Shown: positions 7,285 through 13,890 of the stretch, one piece after another
Numbering within the stretch: the stretch's first letter is position 1
How the letters are laid out: each line of letters opens with the position of its first letter
Assembly: GCA_043777755.1 (NCBI GenBank)
Contig: JAYWHK010000036.1
Coordinates: forward strand, 1 to 14,052
Length of the DNA: 14,052 nucleotides
DNA from: CANHEE01 sp043777755
GTDB lineage: Bacteria; Bacteroidota; Bacteroidia; Chitinophagales; Saprospiraceae
Reading direction: 5' to 3'
Program-made: the position numbers and the translations under genes
Notes under the pieces: model-generated
What the model saw: only the letters and a program-made list of their open reading frames with translations
What the model was told of the DNA's origin: nothing
Database searches by the model: none

Positions 7285-9273
7285 TTAGTTAGTTTTCCAC
7301 AAATTAAACACTGGAATATCTATCGAACTTGTGATGCCGTACCTAAAAGTATTGGCTTTCAAGGTGGATGCTCCATCAATGATGGTTCGGAGTTGTGGTG
7401 TCAATTGAACGCCTGCACTCAAAGAAATTGGTGAACGAGGCAAGCCCCAAACGAAGTACAAACCTGGCGCAAAGACCTGTTGCCAAGAAATACTTGCTGG
7501 AAAACCTTTGCTGTCCGCATCTTTGCCCCAGCGATAGCTGAACGCTGCGCCAATGTCTATGACGGGAAAAAAGAACGAAAATGATTGATTTTCATTTTTG
7601 CCTAAATGTCCGTAATTGAACGAAAGCCCAATCGGTGCAGTTACGCCAGCAGCACGACCCAAATTCTGTGTTTTTGTCAAACTTTCAAAACCTGCAAAAA
7701 CACCAGGGAAAGCATTCAAATCCACTGACCTCGAAATCGTCCGTTTCATTCGATACGATTGTGGCGGCAAGGCGTAACGCTCAATGACTTGCTTGATTCC
7801 CACGGCTTCGTCAGCGGTAAGTACATCGGTCATAAAATTAAGGTAAAAAATCAAACGTTTGACCGATTCGTTTTTATTTTTTTTATCTTCTGGAAAAATA
7901 TCGTTCACTACACGAAGTGTATTTAACATGGCTGCACCATAGTTGCGTTGCTCTGCATTTTTTAAAATATTTAAACTATTGTCCACCAATGGTTTGTATT
8001 TTTTTATAAAAATACCATTGCTAAATTCTTCTGATTTTCCTTCAATAATAAATTCTAATTTGACCACTGCGCCAACCAGTTTTAAGAGTTCTTGTGTTGC
8101 CGAAGTCATTTTATTGACGTTAGAACCAGAAAAATTTGATAGAATTTCGTTGGTTTGTTGTGCCGATTGTAAAAAATCCTCAACAGAAACCAATCCTGCG
8201 CTTGCATTTTTGATTTTTTCCACGTCCCATTTTAATTTATTTTGAAAAAAGTCTTTGTTTTCGTGGTACAAAAACGCCCAAAAATAACGGAAACCTTCAG
8301 CTTGCAAAGCTGCGAAATCGTCTTTTGTAATCCAACCTTGCGGTGCATTTTTCACTTCATTCAAAAGATTGTATGACAACAAATTGGTTAAATGTATGTA
8401 TTTTGAGACATTCGCCTTGCCGTTTGGAATTTCAAGCGTTCCAATTTTTTTATCCAAATTGTAAATAATCTCATAAGGTTTTAGGTTGTCGCTGAGTTGT
8501 TTTGCACTCATCATGGCAGTCAAAAACACCAGAACACCTTCTTCATCAAGCAATTCGGTTTTGTGTTTGAGAATGGCATCGGTCAGCCCAAAAGGGATAT
8601 TGTTGAGGTCAGTCGTAATGGCAGAAGTCCAAGTTTCGCCCATCGAAGGAATGTAAGCATAATCCTGATAGCGCAAAAGTAGATAAGTCTGCGGAATCAA
8701 TTCTTGCAAAACCGAATCTTTCTTGATTTCTTCTCTAAATTTTTCAAAAAAAGCCAATTCTAACTCTTCTTTGGTTCTTTTCACCAAAAAACGAGCTGTG
8801 CCGTCAATGATTGCGCCTGTTGAAAAACCTGCGCTATAATCCTGCGGAACACTCATCACCATGACAGATTTGTTGTTCGCTTCCATCTCAATATTACTTA
8901 TTATGATGGGTTTTGACTTAGTTTGAATAACTTTTGTCTGTTTTTCAGGCGAAAAGATGGTAAAATAATTGTATTTTTTGGCAATTTTCTCGTATTTTTC
9001 AATCGAAACAAGGCTCAAATCTATTTTTTCAAAAAAAGGGTCTTCAATAAATTTACCAAAATGACGGGCTGTCCGATACTCCAAAGTTGTCGTACCCAAA
9101 CTGTCTTCCCAAAACTCTTTATTGACTCGAAAAGAATCAAGCGAGGCGAATAATTTTGGCTTTTTCTTCAAATTCACCAAACTCAATGCCCGTGTGTAAG
9201 CATTTTGAGCAAAATTATTTTGACTAAAAAGAAATAAAAAAGAGAAAAAAAAAGTAATTTTTAGCGTTTTCAT
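7285..9273 (-). CDS. Exported protein of unknown function with beta-rich C-terminus
   Basis: A 662-residue protein that I do not recognise as a named family. Residues 1-23 are a clear signal peptide (Lys start, Phe/Leu core, ending Phe-Ala-Gln), so it is exported. Residues about 30-500 are mainly helical and charged, without a catalytic motif that I can identify. Residues about 507-662 change character to alternating aromatic strands with Gly/Pro turns (SFFFPVIDIGAAFSYRWG, then SWQQVFAPGLYFVWGLP, ISLSAGVQLTPQLR, ending in strand-like DIPVFNLW). This suggests a small outer-membrane beta-barrel or strand-rich anchor. There is no T9SS domain. A -7 box (TATTTTTG read on the - strand) lies at 9332-9339, about 60 bases upstream, without a clear -33 partner. 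Confidence 0.75.
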   Translation of the reverse strand: MKTLKITFFFSFLFLFSQNNFAQNAYTRALSLVNLKKKPKLFASLDSFRVNKEFWEDSLGTTTLEYRTARHFGKFIEDPFFEKIDLSLVSIEKYEKIAKKYNYFTIFSPEKQTKVIQTKSKPIIISNIEMEANNKSVMVMSVPQDYSAGFSTGAIIDGTARFLVKRTKEELELAFFEKFREEIKKDSVLQELIPQTYLLLRYQDYAYIPSMGETWTSAITTDLNNIPFGLTDAILKHKTELLDEEGVLVFLTAMMSAKQLSDNLKPYEIIYNLDKKIGTLEIPNGKANVSKYIHLTNLLSYNLLNEVKNAPQGWITKDDFAALQAEGFRYFWAFLYHENKDFFQNKLKWDVEKIKNASAGLVSVEDFLQSAQQTNEILSNFSGSNVNKMTSATQELLKLVGAVVKLEFIIEGKSEEFSNGIFIKKYKPLVDNSLNILKNAEQRNYGAAMLNTLRVVNDIFPEDKKNKNESVKRLIFYLNFMTDVLTADEAVGIKQVIERYALPPQSYRMKRTISRSVDLNAFPGVFAGFESLTKTQNLGRAAGVTAPIGLSFNYGHLGKNENQSFSFFFPVIDIGAAFSYRWGKDADSKGFPASISWQQVFAPGLYFVWGLPRSPISLSAGVQLTPQLRTIIDGASTLKANTFRYGITSSIDIPVFNLWKTN

Positions 9274-9331
9274 AAGTATTGGTTTTGATATAGCGGTGAA
9301 TTGAGTCGCTGAGTTTTATTTTTTACAATTG

Positions 9332-9339
9332 CAAAAATA
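9332..9339 (-). promoter_or_regulatory. Possible -7 box of the 662-residue protein gene
   Basis: CAAAAATA on the + strand reads TATTTTTG on the - strand, matching TAnnTTTG. No TTG was found at the expected -33 distance, so the call is tentative. Confidence 0.35.
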
Positions 9340-9374
9340 CATTTTTTATTGAGAAAATAAAAAAATAGAAACAT

Positions 9375-9411
9375 AAAAAAAATGATGAAATCCTTAGACT
9401 CCATCATTTTT
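9375..9411 (-). terminator. Intrinsic terminator of the ppk2-kdsC-lipoprotein group
   Basis: A 10-bp stem (aaaaatgatg 9378-9387 with catcattttt 9402-9411) has a 14-base loop. Read leftwards it ends in a run of T, 12 bases after the lipoprotein stop codon at 9423. It can also act on the + strand. Confidence 0.65.
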
Positions 9412-9422
9412 AATTTTTTGAT

Positions 9423-10055
9423 TTATTCAAACCTATCAAAGACATAAAGATTTTTATCAAAATCATTTAAACTAATAACACCGTAAGTAGCATTAAAGCC
9501 CAGTTGATTCTTGTAAGGGTCATTTTCCCATGCTGAACGAAATACCTTTTTAAAAGTCTTATTCAATACAATATCGTCTTCTATTTCTTTTGAAAAAGAA
9601 GGAACATTTGTTAGCTTTTTTAGATTACTGTTGTAATTCATGAATACTTCGCTTGCTAAAAAATCAGCGTGGTCATTTACATCATTGCTTACAAAAATCG
9701 AAGAAGTAGGAATTGGTAGATTATCCGTTGAAAGTTGGCTACTTAAATTAACCATGACAGAGATTCTACGCTCTTCATTTTTATAGTGAATGTAAGATAG
9801 TTCTCTTGTATAGTCAAAACCTGAATTGAGCCTGGCTGGTTCTTTCATTTCGGTATGTATTATGCTTATTTTAACATCTTTGCCAGCTTTATCTTTAAAA
9901 TAAACGAATTTTTTAGACAAAATATCCTTTGACAAGATAGATTTCAGTTCATTCAGATTGACTTCCTTCGGAGGTAATTCAATCTCTGACTTAGATGAAT
10001 TTGCGCATGAATTGATAATTAACGCAAGCAATAAGATTTTAAAAAGTGTTTTCAT
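9423..10055 (-). CDS. Small lipoprotein of unknown function
   Basis: A 210-residue product if started at the ATG at 10055. I prefer this start because it begins MKTLFKILLLALIINSC, a textbook lipoprotein signal with lipobox Ile-Asn-Ser-Cys (Cys17), and leaves a 23-base gap after kdsC. An in-frame ATG at 10103 would add 16 residues (MDDDGGGVNN...) that overlap the 3' end of kdsC and bury the signal sequence. After the Cys, the mature part is charged, with an Asn/Ser linker, and no recognised domain. It should be lipid-anchored in the inner or outer membrane. It probably shares a transcript with kdsC, given the close spacing, and a terminator follows. No function can be named. Confidence 0.75.
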   Translation of the reverse strand: MKTLFKILLLALIINSCANSSKSEIELPPKEVNLNELKSILSKDILSKKFVYFKDKAGKDVKISIIHTEMKEPARLNSGFDYTRELSYIHYKNEERRISVMVNLSSQLSTDNLPIPTSSIFVSNDVNDHADFLASEVFMNYNSNLKKLTNVPSFSKEIEDDIVLNKTFKKVFRSAWENDPYKNQLGFNATYGVISLNDFDKNLYVFDRFE

Positions 10056-10078
10056 TGTAATTATTTTTAAAGTATTAT

Positions 10079-10591
10079 TTACTCCTCCTCCGTCATCATC
10101 CATTTTCCGTGCATACGCATCACCCGTTCAATCACATCACGCACGCAACCACGACCACCTTCGGCTGGCGAAACGTATTGCGCAATAGACTTAATTTCGT
10201 GTGCCGCATCAGAAGGACAAGTCGGCATAGCGACCAATCTCATCACATCGTAATCGGGCAAATCGTCGCCCATGTAAAGGACATTGCCAGGATTGATGCC
10301 GTAAGTGTCGCAATATTCCTCAAAAGCGGCAACTTTATCCCTGATTCCGCTGTAAATCTGGTGAATACCAAGTCCTTTGAGTCGCAAAATCACCCCTTCG
10401 GATTTCCCGCCTGTGATGATACATATATTGTAGTCGCTTTCGATTGCCAAACGCATCGCAAAGCCATCTCGGGCGTTCATGGTTCGGAGCAATTCTCCGC
10501 TTTCAGTAATCAACAATTCGCTGTTGGTCAAAACGCCATCAACATCAAAAATAAAAGTCGTAATGGCATTAAATGATTCTAAATAATTCAT
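10079..10591 (-). CDS. kdsC: KDO 8-phosphate phosphatase (HAD family)
   Basis: A 170-residue cytoplasmic enzyme, the usual length of KdsC/YrbI. It hydrolyses 3-deoxy-D-manno-octulosonate 8-phosphate to Kdo and phosphate in lipopolysaccharide core biosynthesis. All HAD motifs are visible: motif I FDVDGVLT with Asp16 as nucleophile and Asp18 as acid/base; motif II ITGG with Thr60; Lys86 in IRDK; motif III MGDDLPD with Asp109, Asp110 and Asp113 for magnesium. There is no cap domain, which fits the tetrameric C0 subfamily. The C-terminal GGRGCVRDVIE matches the family tail GGxGAVRE, which reaches the neighbouring subunit's active site. It follows ppk2 on the same strand, separated by two large palindromes, and precedes a lipoprotein gene. 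No separate promoter box is visible, so it may depend on read-through from ppk2. Confidence 0.93.
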   Translation of the reverse strand: MNYLESFNAITTFIFDVDGVLTNSELLITESGELLRTMNARDGFAMRLAIESDYNICIITGGKSEGVILRLKGLGIHQIYSGIRDKVAAFEEYCDTYGINPGNVLYMGDDLPDYDVMRLVAMPTCPSDAAHEIKSIAQYVSPAEGGRGCVRDVIERVMRMHGKWMMTEEE

Positions 10592-10605
10592 AAATTTTTA
10601 GTTTC

Positions 10606-10655
10606 CGTATTGTTCCGTAGCGTCGGCATTAATGCCGACGCTACGGAACAATACG
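10606..10655. repeat. Perfect 50-bp palindrome, unit 1
   Basis: The left arm 10606-10630 and right arm 10631-10655 are exact reverse complements with no spacer (25 bp each). The GC-rich core is 10616-10645. No T-run follows on either strand, so a cruciform/REP-like element or mRNA-stabilising hairpin is likelier than a terminator. It ends 14 bases before the kdsC start codon. Confidence 0.95.
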
Positions 10656-10687
10656 TAGCGTTGGCGTTAACGCCAACGCTACGTATT
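10650..10687. repeat. Perfect 38-bp palindrome, unit 2
   Basis: The arms 10650-10668 and 10669-10687 are exact reverse complements. Its 30-base core (10654-10683) equals the core of unit 1 except for four positions, which are two compensated base pairs. It overlaps unit 1 by six bases and contains the ppk2 stop codon (10679-10681). Confidence 0.95.
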
Positions 10688-11434
10688 TGTGAACAGTTCT
10701 GATTTCAAACAAGGATATTCACAATTCATTGATTCTAAGGCATCTACAATCGTTTTAGCAACGATATAATCACGGTACCAACGTTGGTCGCCAGCGACAA
10801 CATTCCAAGGAATCGCACTTTTATTGATGCAATTTTCGTAAGCGTCCATGTAGGTATCCCAAATTTTGCGCTCTTCCCAATCATTGTCATTGTGTTTCCA
10901 ATGCTTGGTCGGGTCTTCAACTCGTTCCCGTAATTGTACCTCTTGTTCCTCTTGTGAAATATGAAAATAGAACTTCAAAACCTTCGTATTGTTGTCAAAT
11001 TCTAATAATTTTTCAAAAGCATTGATGGCATCAATGCGCAAATCTACCCGTTTTTCGTCAATCCAACCATGCACACGCTGAACCAAAACATCTTCGTAGT
11101 GTGAACGCACAAATACTTGAATCATGCCTTTTGCAGGAGCTAATTTATGCACACGCCAAAGAAAATCATGCGAAAACTCTTCCGAAGAAGGTTTATTAAA
11201 ACCATGAGTGCGTATAAAAGTCGGTGTAACTTCTTCAAAAACATTTTTGACAGCACTGTCTTTTCCGCTGCCGTCCATGGCTTGAAAAACCACCAACAAA
11301 GCATTTTTTCGCTCTGCGTACATGACCTCAGTCAATTCTGCAATTTTTTTGACCAATGCTTTAGTCAAAATTTTCGTTTCTTCTTTGTTAAAATCTTCGG
11401 GAGCTTTTGTAGAAAGTTGATTTAGTTTTATCAT
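10679..11434 (-). CDS. ppk2: Polyphosphate kinase 2 (PPK2) family
   Basis: A 251-residue cytoplasmic phosphotransferase that moves phosphate between inorganic polyphosphate and a nucleotide (AMP, ADP, GDP or the reverse); the substrate class cannot be read reliably here. Visible motifs: Walker A-like MDGSGKDSAV at 53-62 with Lys58 and Asp59; THGFNKPSSEE at 76-86; Walker B-like FVRSHYEDV at 108-116; the lid region WKHNDNDWEERKIW at 179-192; and IPWNVVAGDQRWYRDY at 208-223. It is a single-domain enzyme of normal length. The last three codons plus stop (AAT ACG TAG) lie inside a palindromic repeat, so the natural C-terminus may have been changed by repeat insertion; the catalytic part is intact. 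A good promoter sits just upstream. It is divergent from the methyltransferase gene at 11599. Confidence 0.92.
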   Translation of the reverse strand: MIKLNQLSTKAPEDFNKEETKILTKALVKKIAELTEVMYAERKNALLVVFQAMDGSGKDSAVKNVFEEVTPTFIRTHGFNKPSSEEFSHDFLWRVHKLAPAKGMIQVFVRSHYEDVLVQRVHGWIDEKRVDLRIDAINAFEKLLEFDNNTKVLKFYFHISQEEQEVQLRERVEDPTKHWKHNDNDWEERKIWDTYMDAYENCINKSAIPWNVVAGDQRWYRDYIVAKTIVDALESMNCEYPCLKSELFTNT

Positions 11435-11454
11435 AATATTAATATTTACTGTTA

Positions 11455-11484
11455 CAAAAGTAACGTTTTTTTAAATAAAACAAA
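11455..11484 (-). promoter_or_regulatory. Promoter of ppk2
   Basis: Read on the - strand: TTTG (11484-11481), 18-base spacer, TACTTTTG (11462-11455), an exact TAnnTTTG box. The start codon is at 11434, giving a leader of only about 15 bases. Confidence 0.6.
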
Positions 11485-11534
11485 GAATAGTTAAGTTTTT
11501 TTCAAAAAAACTATTATATTATAAAAGAATAGAA

Positions 11535-11542
11535 TATTTTTG
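11535..11542 (+). promoter_or_regulatory. Possible -7 box of the methyltransferase gene
   Basis: TATTTTTG matches TAnnTTTG and lies 57 bases before the ATG at 11599. No TTG was found at the -33 distance. It faces away from the ppk2 promoter. Confidence 0.4.
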
Positions 11543-11598
11543 TAAAAAATTCAACTTCTTTAAATTTTAAAAGAATAAAAAATTTTAACCACAATTTT

Positions 11599-12339
11599 AT
11601 GGCTGCGAAAAAATTAGACGACACACTAAAACCTTTTAATTTCAAACAATTTGGCATTTACCAAGATAAATGTGCCATGAAAGTTGGTACTGACGGTGTT
11701 TTACTTGGTGCTTGGGCTGATGTAGAAAATGCTGAAATGGTTCTTGACATCGGTACAGGAACGGGCGTTATTGCCATTATGTTGGCACAACGCAATGAAA
11801 ATGCGATTGTTCATGGCGTAGATGTGGACGAAATGAGCCACGAACAAGCTACCGAAAATATGCAAAATTCACCTTTCGCAGAGCGATTGAGTAGCTATCT
11901 CATTGATATTCAGTCTTATGCAAAAGTGACTGATAGAAAATACGATTTGATTGTGAGCAATCCGCCATTTTTTACAGGCGGTACACTTTCTGCCAATCAG
12001 GACAAAACAAATGTCCGTCATACGGTGAAATTACCGCATGGCGATTTATTGTTGGCGGTCAAAAACCTATTGAATGACAAGGGCAAATTTTGTGTTGTTT
12101 TACCACTGATAGAAGGATTGAGATTCAAAGAACTGGCTGAAAGAACACAACTTTTTTGTACTAAAATCACCGAAATTCAACCAAAAATTGGTAAAGGTGT
12201 TGAACGTCTTTTACTACAATTTGAGCTTCATTCTAACGGATTTACTCGAGATATGCTCGTTATTCAAGATGGCGAAGGTCGTCACGATTTTACAGATGAC
12301 TATACGAATTTGGTAAGAGATTTTTATACGATTTTATAG
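11599..12339 (+). CDS. trmN6: tRNA1(Val) adenine-37 N6-methyltransferase (TrmN6/YfiC type)
   Basis: A 246-residue class I SAM-dependent methyltransferase. It is predicted to methylate N6 of adenine 37, next to the anticodon of tRNA-Val. The N-terminal signature PFNFKQFGIYQDKCAMKVGT (residues 12-31), followed by DGVLLGAWA, is characteristic of YfiC. The SAM-binding loop is LDIGTGTG at 49-56, the acidic end of strand 2 is GVDVDE around 73-78, and the catalytic NPPF is at 121-124. Length is normal for the family. The specific tRNA target is inferred from family membership. It is transcribed away from ppk2 and is followed 62 bases later by a UbiA-family gene with a hairpin in between. Confidence 0.88.
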   Translation: MAAKKLDDTLKPFNFKQFGIYQDKCAMKVGTDGVLLGAWADVENAEMVLDIGTGTGVIAIMLAQRNENAIVHGVDVDEMSHEQATENMQNSPFAERLSSYLIDIQSYAKVTDRKYDLIVSNPPFFTGGTLSANQDKTNVRHTVKLPHGDLLLAVKNLLNDKGKFCVVLPLIEGLRFKELAERTQLFCTKITEIQPKIGKGVERLLLQFELHSNGFTRDMLVIQDGEGRHDFTDDYTNLVRDFYTIL

Positions 12340-12346
12340 TGTTTGC

Positions 12347-12380
12347 GTAATGAGTTGGATCAATTTATTCAACTCATTAC
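12347..12380 (+). terminator. Intergenic hairpin, possible weak terminator
   Basis: An 11-bp perfect stem (gtaatgagttg 12347-12357 with caactcattac 12370-12380) has a 12-base loop, followed by only a short T-rich stretch (acttattta). It may attenuate transcription from trmN6 into the prenyltransferase gene. Confidence 0.45.
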
Positions 12381-12401
12381 ACTTATTTACCCCAATTTTA
12401 A

Positions 12402-13277
12402 ATGACCTATCTCCGTCTTGTTAGATACCCAAACCTCTTTATCGTAATTCTAACTTTACTACTTCCATTATTGTCTAAACAATTGGAAATCAATATATTA
12501 TATTTATCTTTATTACTTGTTTTTACAATTTGTATTGCCGCCGCAGGTTATGTGGTGAATGATATTTTTGACTTAGAAATTGACAAAATCAACAAACCTG
12601 AAAAAGTAATTATTGGTGAAAAAATAACGGAAAAACAAGCGTGGCAATTTTATTTTTTACTCAATGGTATTGCTTTTTTGATAGCCGTCGCACAAGATTT
12701 TTTTTATCAAAAAGTCAAATTGATTGCCATTTTTCTCATTACAATATTAGTCCTTTTTGCGTATGCAAAATGGTTGAAAAAAACATTGCTTTTGGGGAAT
12801 TTTATTGTCAGTGCATTGTGTGCTTTAACGCCCGCTATGCTGTTGATTTGCTGGGCAGAATTAACTCAAAATGCAAGTGATAATTTTCCAAAACACTTGG
12901 ATTTTTTCATTAATTTTTCCTTTCTAATAACTTTTTTTAGAGAAATCATCAAAGACATCGAAGACATCGAAGGTGACAAATTGCAAGGCGCAAAGACACT
13001 TCCGATTGTGGCAGGAATCACTTCAAGCAAAATCATTGCAAGTTTGTTTTTATTGCTTTTGTTGTTTCAAGTTTTTATCTTAAGTACAGGTATCAAAGCA
13101 AGTGAATTTGATACAAGTCGCACATTATCAAACTATTATGCTTTTATTTTTATAGAAATTCCAATCATTGCGTTGCTTTTTTTATTGGCAAAAGCAAAGT
13201 ACAAAACACACTACACTAACCTTAGTTTTTTCACAAAAATACTAATGCTTTTAGGCTTATTTTACTTGATTTTTTAA
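12402..13277 (+). CDS. UbiA-family polyprenyl transferase
   Basis: A 291-residue integral membrane enzyme with about eight or nine hydrophobic segments. It transfers a polyprenyl chain from its diphosphate to an acceptor. Both Asp-rich motifs of the family are present: NDIFDLEID at 53-61 (followed by KINKP) and DIEDIEGD at 185-192 (followed by LQGAKTLPI). These bind the diphosphate through magnesium. Bacteroidota homologues with this look are commonly annotated as geranylgeranylglycerol-phosphate geranylgeranyltransferase-like; the acceptor cannot be read from sequence, so quinone or lipid biosynthesis are both open. ATG 12402 fits the usual N-terminus (YLRLVRYPNLF). No promoter box was seen in the 62-base gap, so it may be co-transcribed with trmN6. 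Confidence 0.88.
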   Translation: MTYLRLVRYPNLFIVILTLLLPLLSKQLEINILYLSLLLVFTICIAAAGYVVNDIFDLEIDKINKPEKVIIGEKITEKQAWQFYFLLNGIAFLIAVAQDFFYQKVKLIAIFLITILVLFAYAKWLKKTLLLGNFIVSALCALTPAMLLICWAELTQNASDNFPKHLDFFINFSFLITFFREIIKDIEDIEGDKLQGAKTLPIVAGITSSKIIASLFLLLLLFQVFILSTGIKASEFDTSRTLSNYYAFIFIEIPIIALLFLLAKAKYKTHYTNLSFFTKILMLLGLFYLIF

Positions 13278-13314
13278 ATAAAAAGTAGTTTTTAATCAAA
13301 AAAATGTTAAAATT

Positions 13315-13345
13315 TTTGATTTTTTATTAGAAAAATGTAACTTTG
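13315..13345 (+). promoter_or_regulatory. Promoter of a small RNA
   Basis: TTTG (13315-13318), 19-base spacer, TAACTTTG (13338-13345): a full match to the Bacteroidota promoter. A start near 13351 leads only to a terminator at 13389-13420, with no gene behind it on this strand. Confidence 0.75.
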
Positions 13346-13364
13346 TAATTCTAAAAACAATGCA

Positions 13365-13377
13365 CGGCAATATACCG
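13365..13377. repeat. Direct repeat copy A (cggcaatataccg)
   Basis: This matches copy B at 13542-13555 apart from one extra T there. Because the two copies are transcribed from opposite strands, the resulting RNAs are complementary. Confidence 0.8.
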
Positions 13378-13388
13378 TAAATAAAGAA

Positions 13389-13420
13389 GGTCGGTGTTAG
13401 TACCACCGACCCCTTTTTTT
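13389..13420. terminator. Shared bidirectional terminator
   Basis: An 8-bp GC-rich stem (ggtcggtg 13389-13396 with caccgacc 13404-13411) has a 7-base loop. It is followed on the + strand by seven T (13414-13420) and on the - strand by ttctttattt. It ends both the small RNA and the convergent peptide mRNA. Both loops contain a YUNR word (UUAG and CUAA), a motif known to speed antisense pairing. Confidence 0.85.
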
Positions 13421-13517
13421 AATCTTTCTTGTTCTTATCGAATAACTTAGATACAACGTACCAAGCTAAAAAAAACACAACAATTCTGATTAATTCCAAA
13501 AACAATGCTGTAATCAT
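13419..13517 (-). CDS. 32-residue hydrophobic peptide, candidate type I toxin
   Basis: The peptide begins MITALFLELIRIVVFFLAWY: an N-terminal membrane helix (about residues 3-26), then a charged tail ending KLFDKNKKD. Its size, single helix and charged C-terminus resemble Fst (33 residues); sequence identity is not evident. I choose the ATG at 13517. The same frame opens at 13616 (65 residues), but the -7 box at 13573-13580 and the direct repeat lie inside that extension, and the extension looks like random A/T-rich coding. The stop codon abuts the bidirectional terminator. A 14-base perfect palindrome (13526-13539) sits just before the start codon and could fold over the initiation region. 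Alternative: an ordinary small conserved membrane protein with antisense RNA downstream by chance. Confidence 0.6.
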   Translation of the reverse strand: MITALFLELIRIVVFFLAWYVVSKLFDKNKKD

Positions 13518-13541
13518 AATAAAAATGATTTTTAAAAATCT

Positions 13542-13555
13542 CGGCAATATTACCG
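13542..13555. repeat. Direct repeat copy B (cggcaatattaccg)
   Basis: The second copy of the 13-base repeat lies in the predicted 5' leader of the 32-residue peptide mRNA, about 25 bases upstream of its ATG. It can form its own short stem (cggtaatattgccg on the - strand). Confidence 0.8.
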
Positions 13556-13572
13556 ATTTTCTTAACAGCACG

Positions 13573-13580
13573 CAAAAATA
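13573..13580 (-). promoter_or_regulatory. -7 box of the 32-residue peptide gene
   Basis: CAAAAATA on the + strand reads TATTTTTG on the - strand, matching TAnnTTTG. Transcription would start near 13566, giving an mRNA of about 185 nt. No clean TTG is seen at -33, so the promoter may be weak. Confidence 0.5.
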
Positions 13581-13677
13581 GAAATATTTTTTAAATAAAC
13601 TAAAAAAATATTTCACTTCTTAAATATCTGATTTTCAAATATTTATAATTTATTTTTCAAATATTTTCAATAAAAAC

Positions 13678-13709
13678 TTGACAATATCGAAACAACGCCC
13701 ATATCTTTG
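13678..13709 (+). promoter_or_regulatory. Promoter of the trp leader
   Basis: TTG (13678-13680), 21-base spacer, TATCTTTG (13702-13709), matching the Bacteroidota consensus. The start should be near 13715, giving an attenuated leader RNA of about 215 nt that ends at the terminator at 13891-13930. A small hairpin (gcga/tcgc, 13720-13732) opens the leader. Confidence 0.65.
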
Positions 13710-13788
13710 CGTTAAATTAGCGATTGGTTCGCAAGTTCAGACAAACAAACGAATGACTTTCAAAATCAATACAAAATACAATTTTAAT

Positions 13789-13854
13789 ATGAAAAATATC
13801 ATAACAAATAAATCATGGTGGTGGCTTTACTCAATACAAGGAGTGAAAGGCTAA
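13789..13854 (+). CDS. trpL: trp operon leader peptide
   Basis: A 21-codon open frame: MKNIITNKS, then three consecutive Trp codons (13816-13824), then LYSIQGVKG and TAA. It is the sensor of a transcription attenuator. Ribosomes stall at the Trp codons when charged tRNA-Trp is scarce and thereby change the folding of the RNA behind them. The stop codon is followed after 36 bases by a perfect intrinsic terminator, and a pause-type hairpin overlaps the end of the frame, as in classical trp leaders. Three Trp in 21 codons directly before a terminator is very unlikely by chance. No Shine-Dalgarno motif is visible. The regulated gene, expected to be trpE, is not in the window. Confidence 0.88.
   Translation: MKNIITNKSWWWLYSIQGVKG
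13825..13849 (+). promoter_or_regulatory. Pause (1:2) hairpin of the trp attenuator
   Basis: ctttactc (13825-13832) pairs with gagtgaaag (13841-13849) with one bulged base. It begins directly after the Trp codons, so a stalled ribosome would mask its left arm. The freed right arm could then pair with the terminator (gtgaa 13843-13847 with ttcac 13906-13910, and cgct 13856-13859 with agcg 13893-13896). This antiterminator is weak and inferred. Confidence 0.5.
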
Positions 13855-13890
13855 ACGCTATGTTTATTTTTATGTAAAAAATATACCCAT

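Larger units (their letters stand above)
13351..13420 (+). ncRNA. Short RNA, about 70 nt, candidate antitoxin RNA
   Basis: Delimited by a strong promoter and an intrinsic terminator; the 5' end is estimated. It contains a small hairpin (acgg caatata ccgt, 13364-13378) and then the terminator hairpin with loop ttagtac. The stretch cggcaatataccg (13365-13377) is repeated at 13542-13555, which lies in the leader of the convergent mRNA, so the two RNAs can pair over 13 bases with one bulge. They also share the terminator region in antisense. This is the arrangement of RNA II of the pAD1 par system (66 nt). It contains a six-codon ATG frame (13360-13380, MHGNIP), which could be an alternative explanation but has no Shine-Dalgarno site. 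It is not a known Rfam family that I can name. Confidence 0.6.

Noticed and set aside
10056..10103. Upstream start of the lipoprotein gene
   Set aside because: It overlaps kdsC and would put acidic and Gly residues before a clean lipoprotein signal sequence that starts at 10055.
10109..10576. 155-codon open frame on the + strand
   Set aside because: Antisense shadow of kdsC, whose HAD motifs are complete on the - strand.
10606..10687. CRISPR array
   Set aside because: Only two units, each a perfect palindrome without spacers, and no cas genes nearby.
13518..13616. N-terminal extension giving a 65-residue protein instead of 32
   Set aside because: The -7 box on the same strand and the direct repeat lie within it, and the extra residues are A/T-rich without a coherent pattern; the inner ATG gives a compact membrane peptide.
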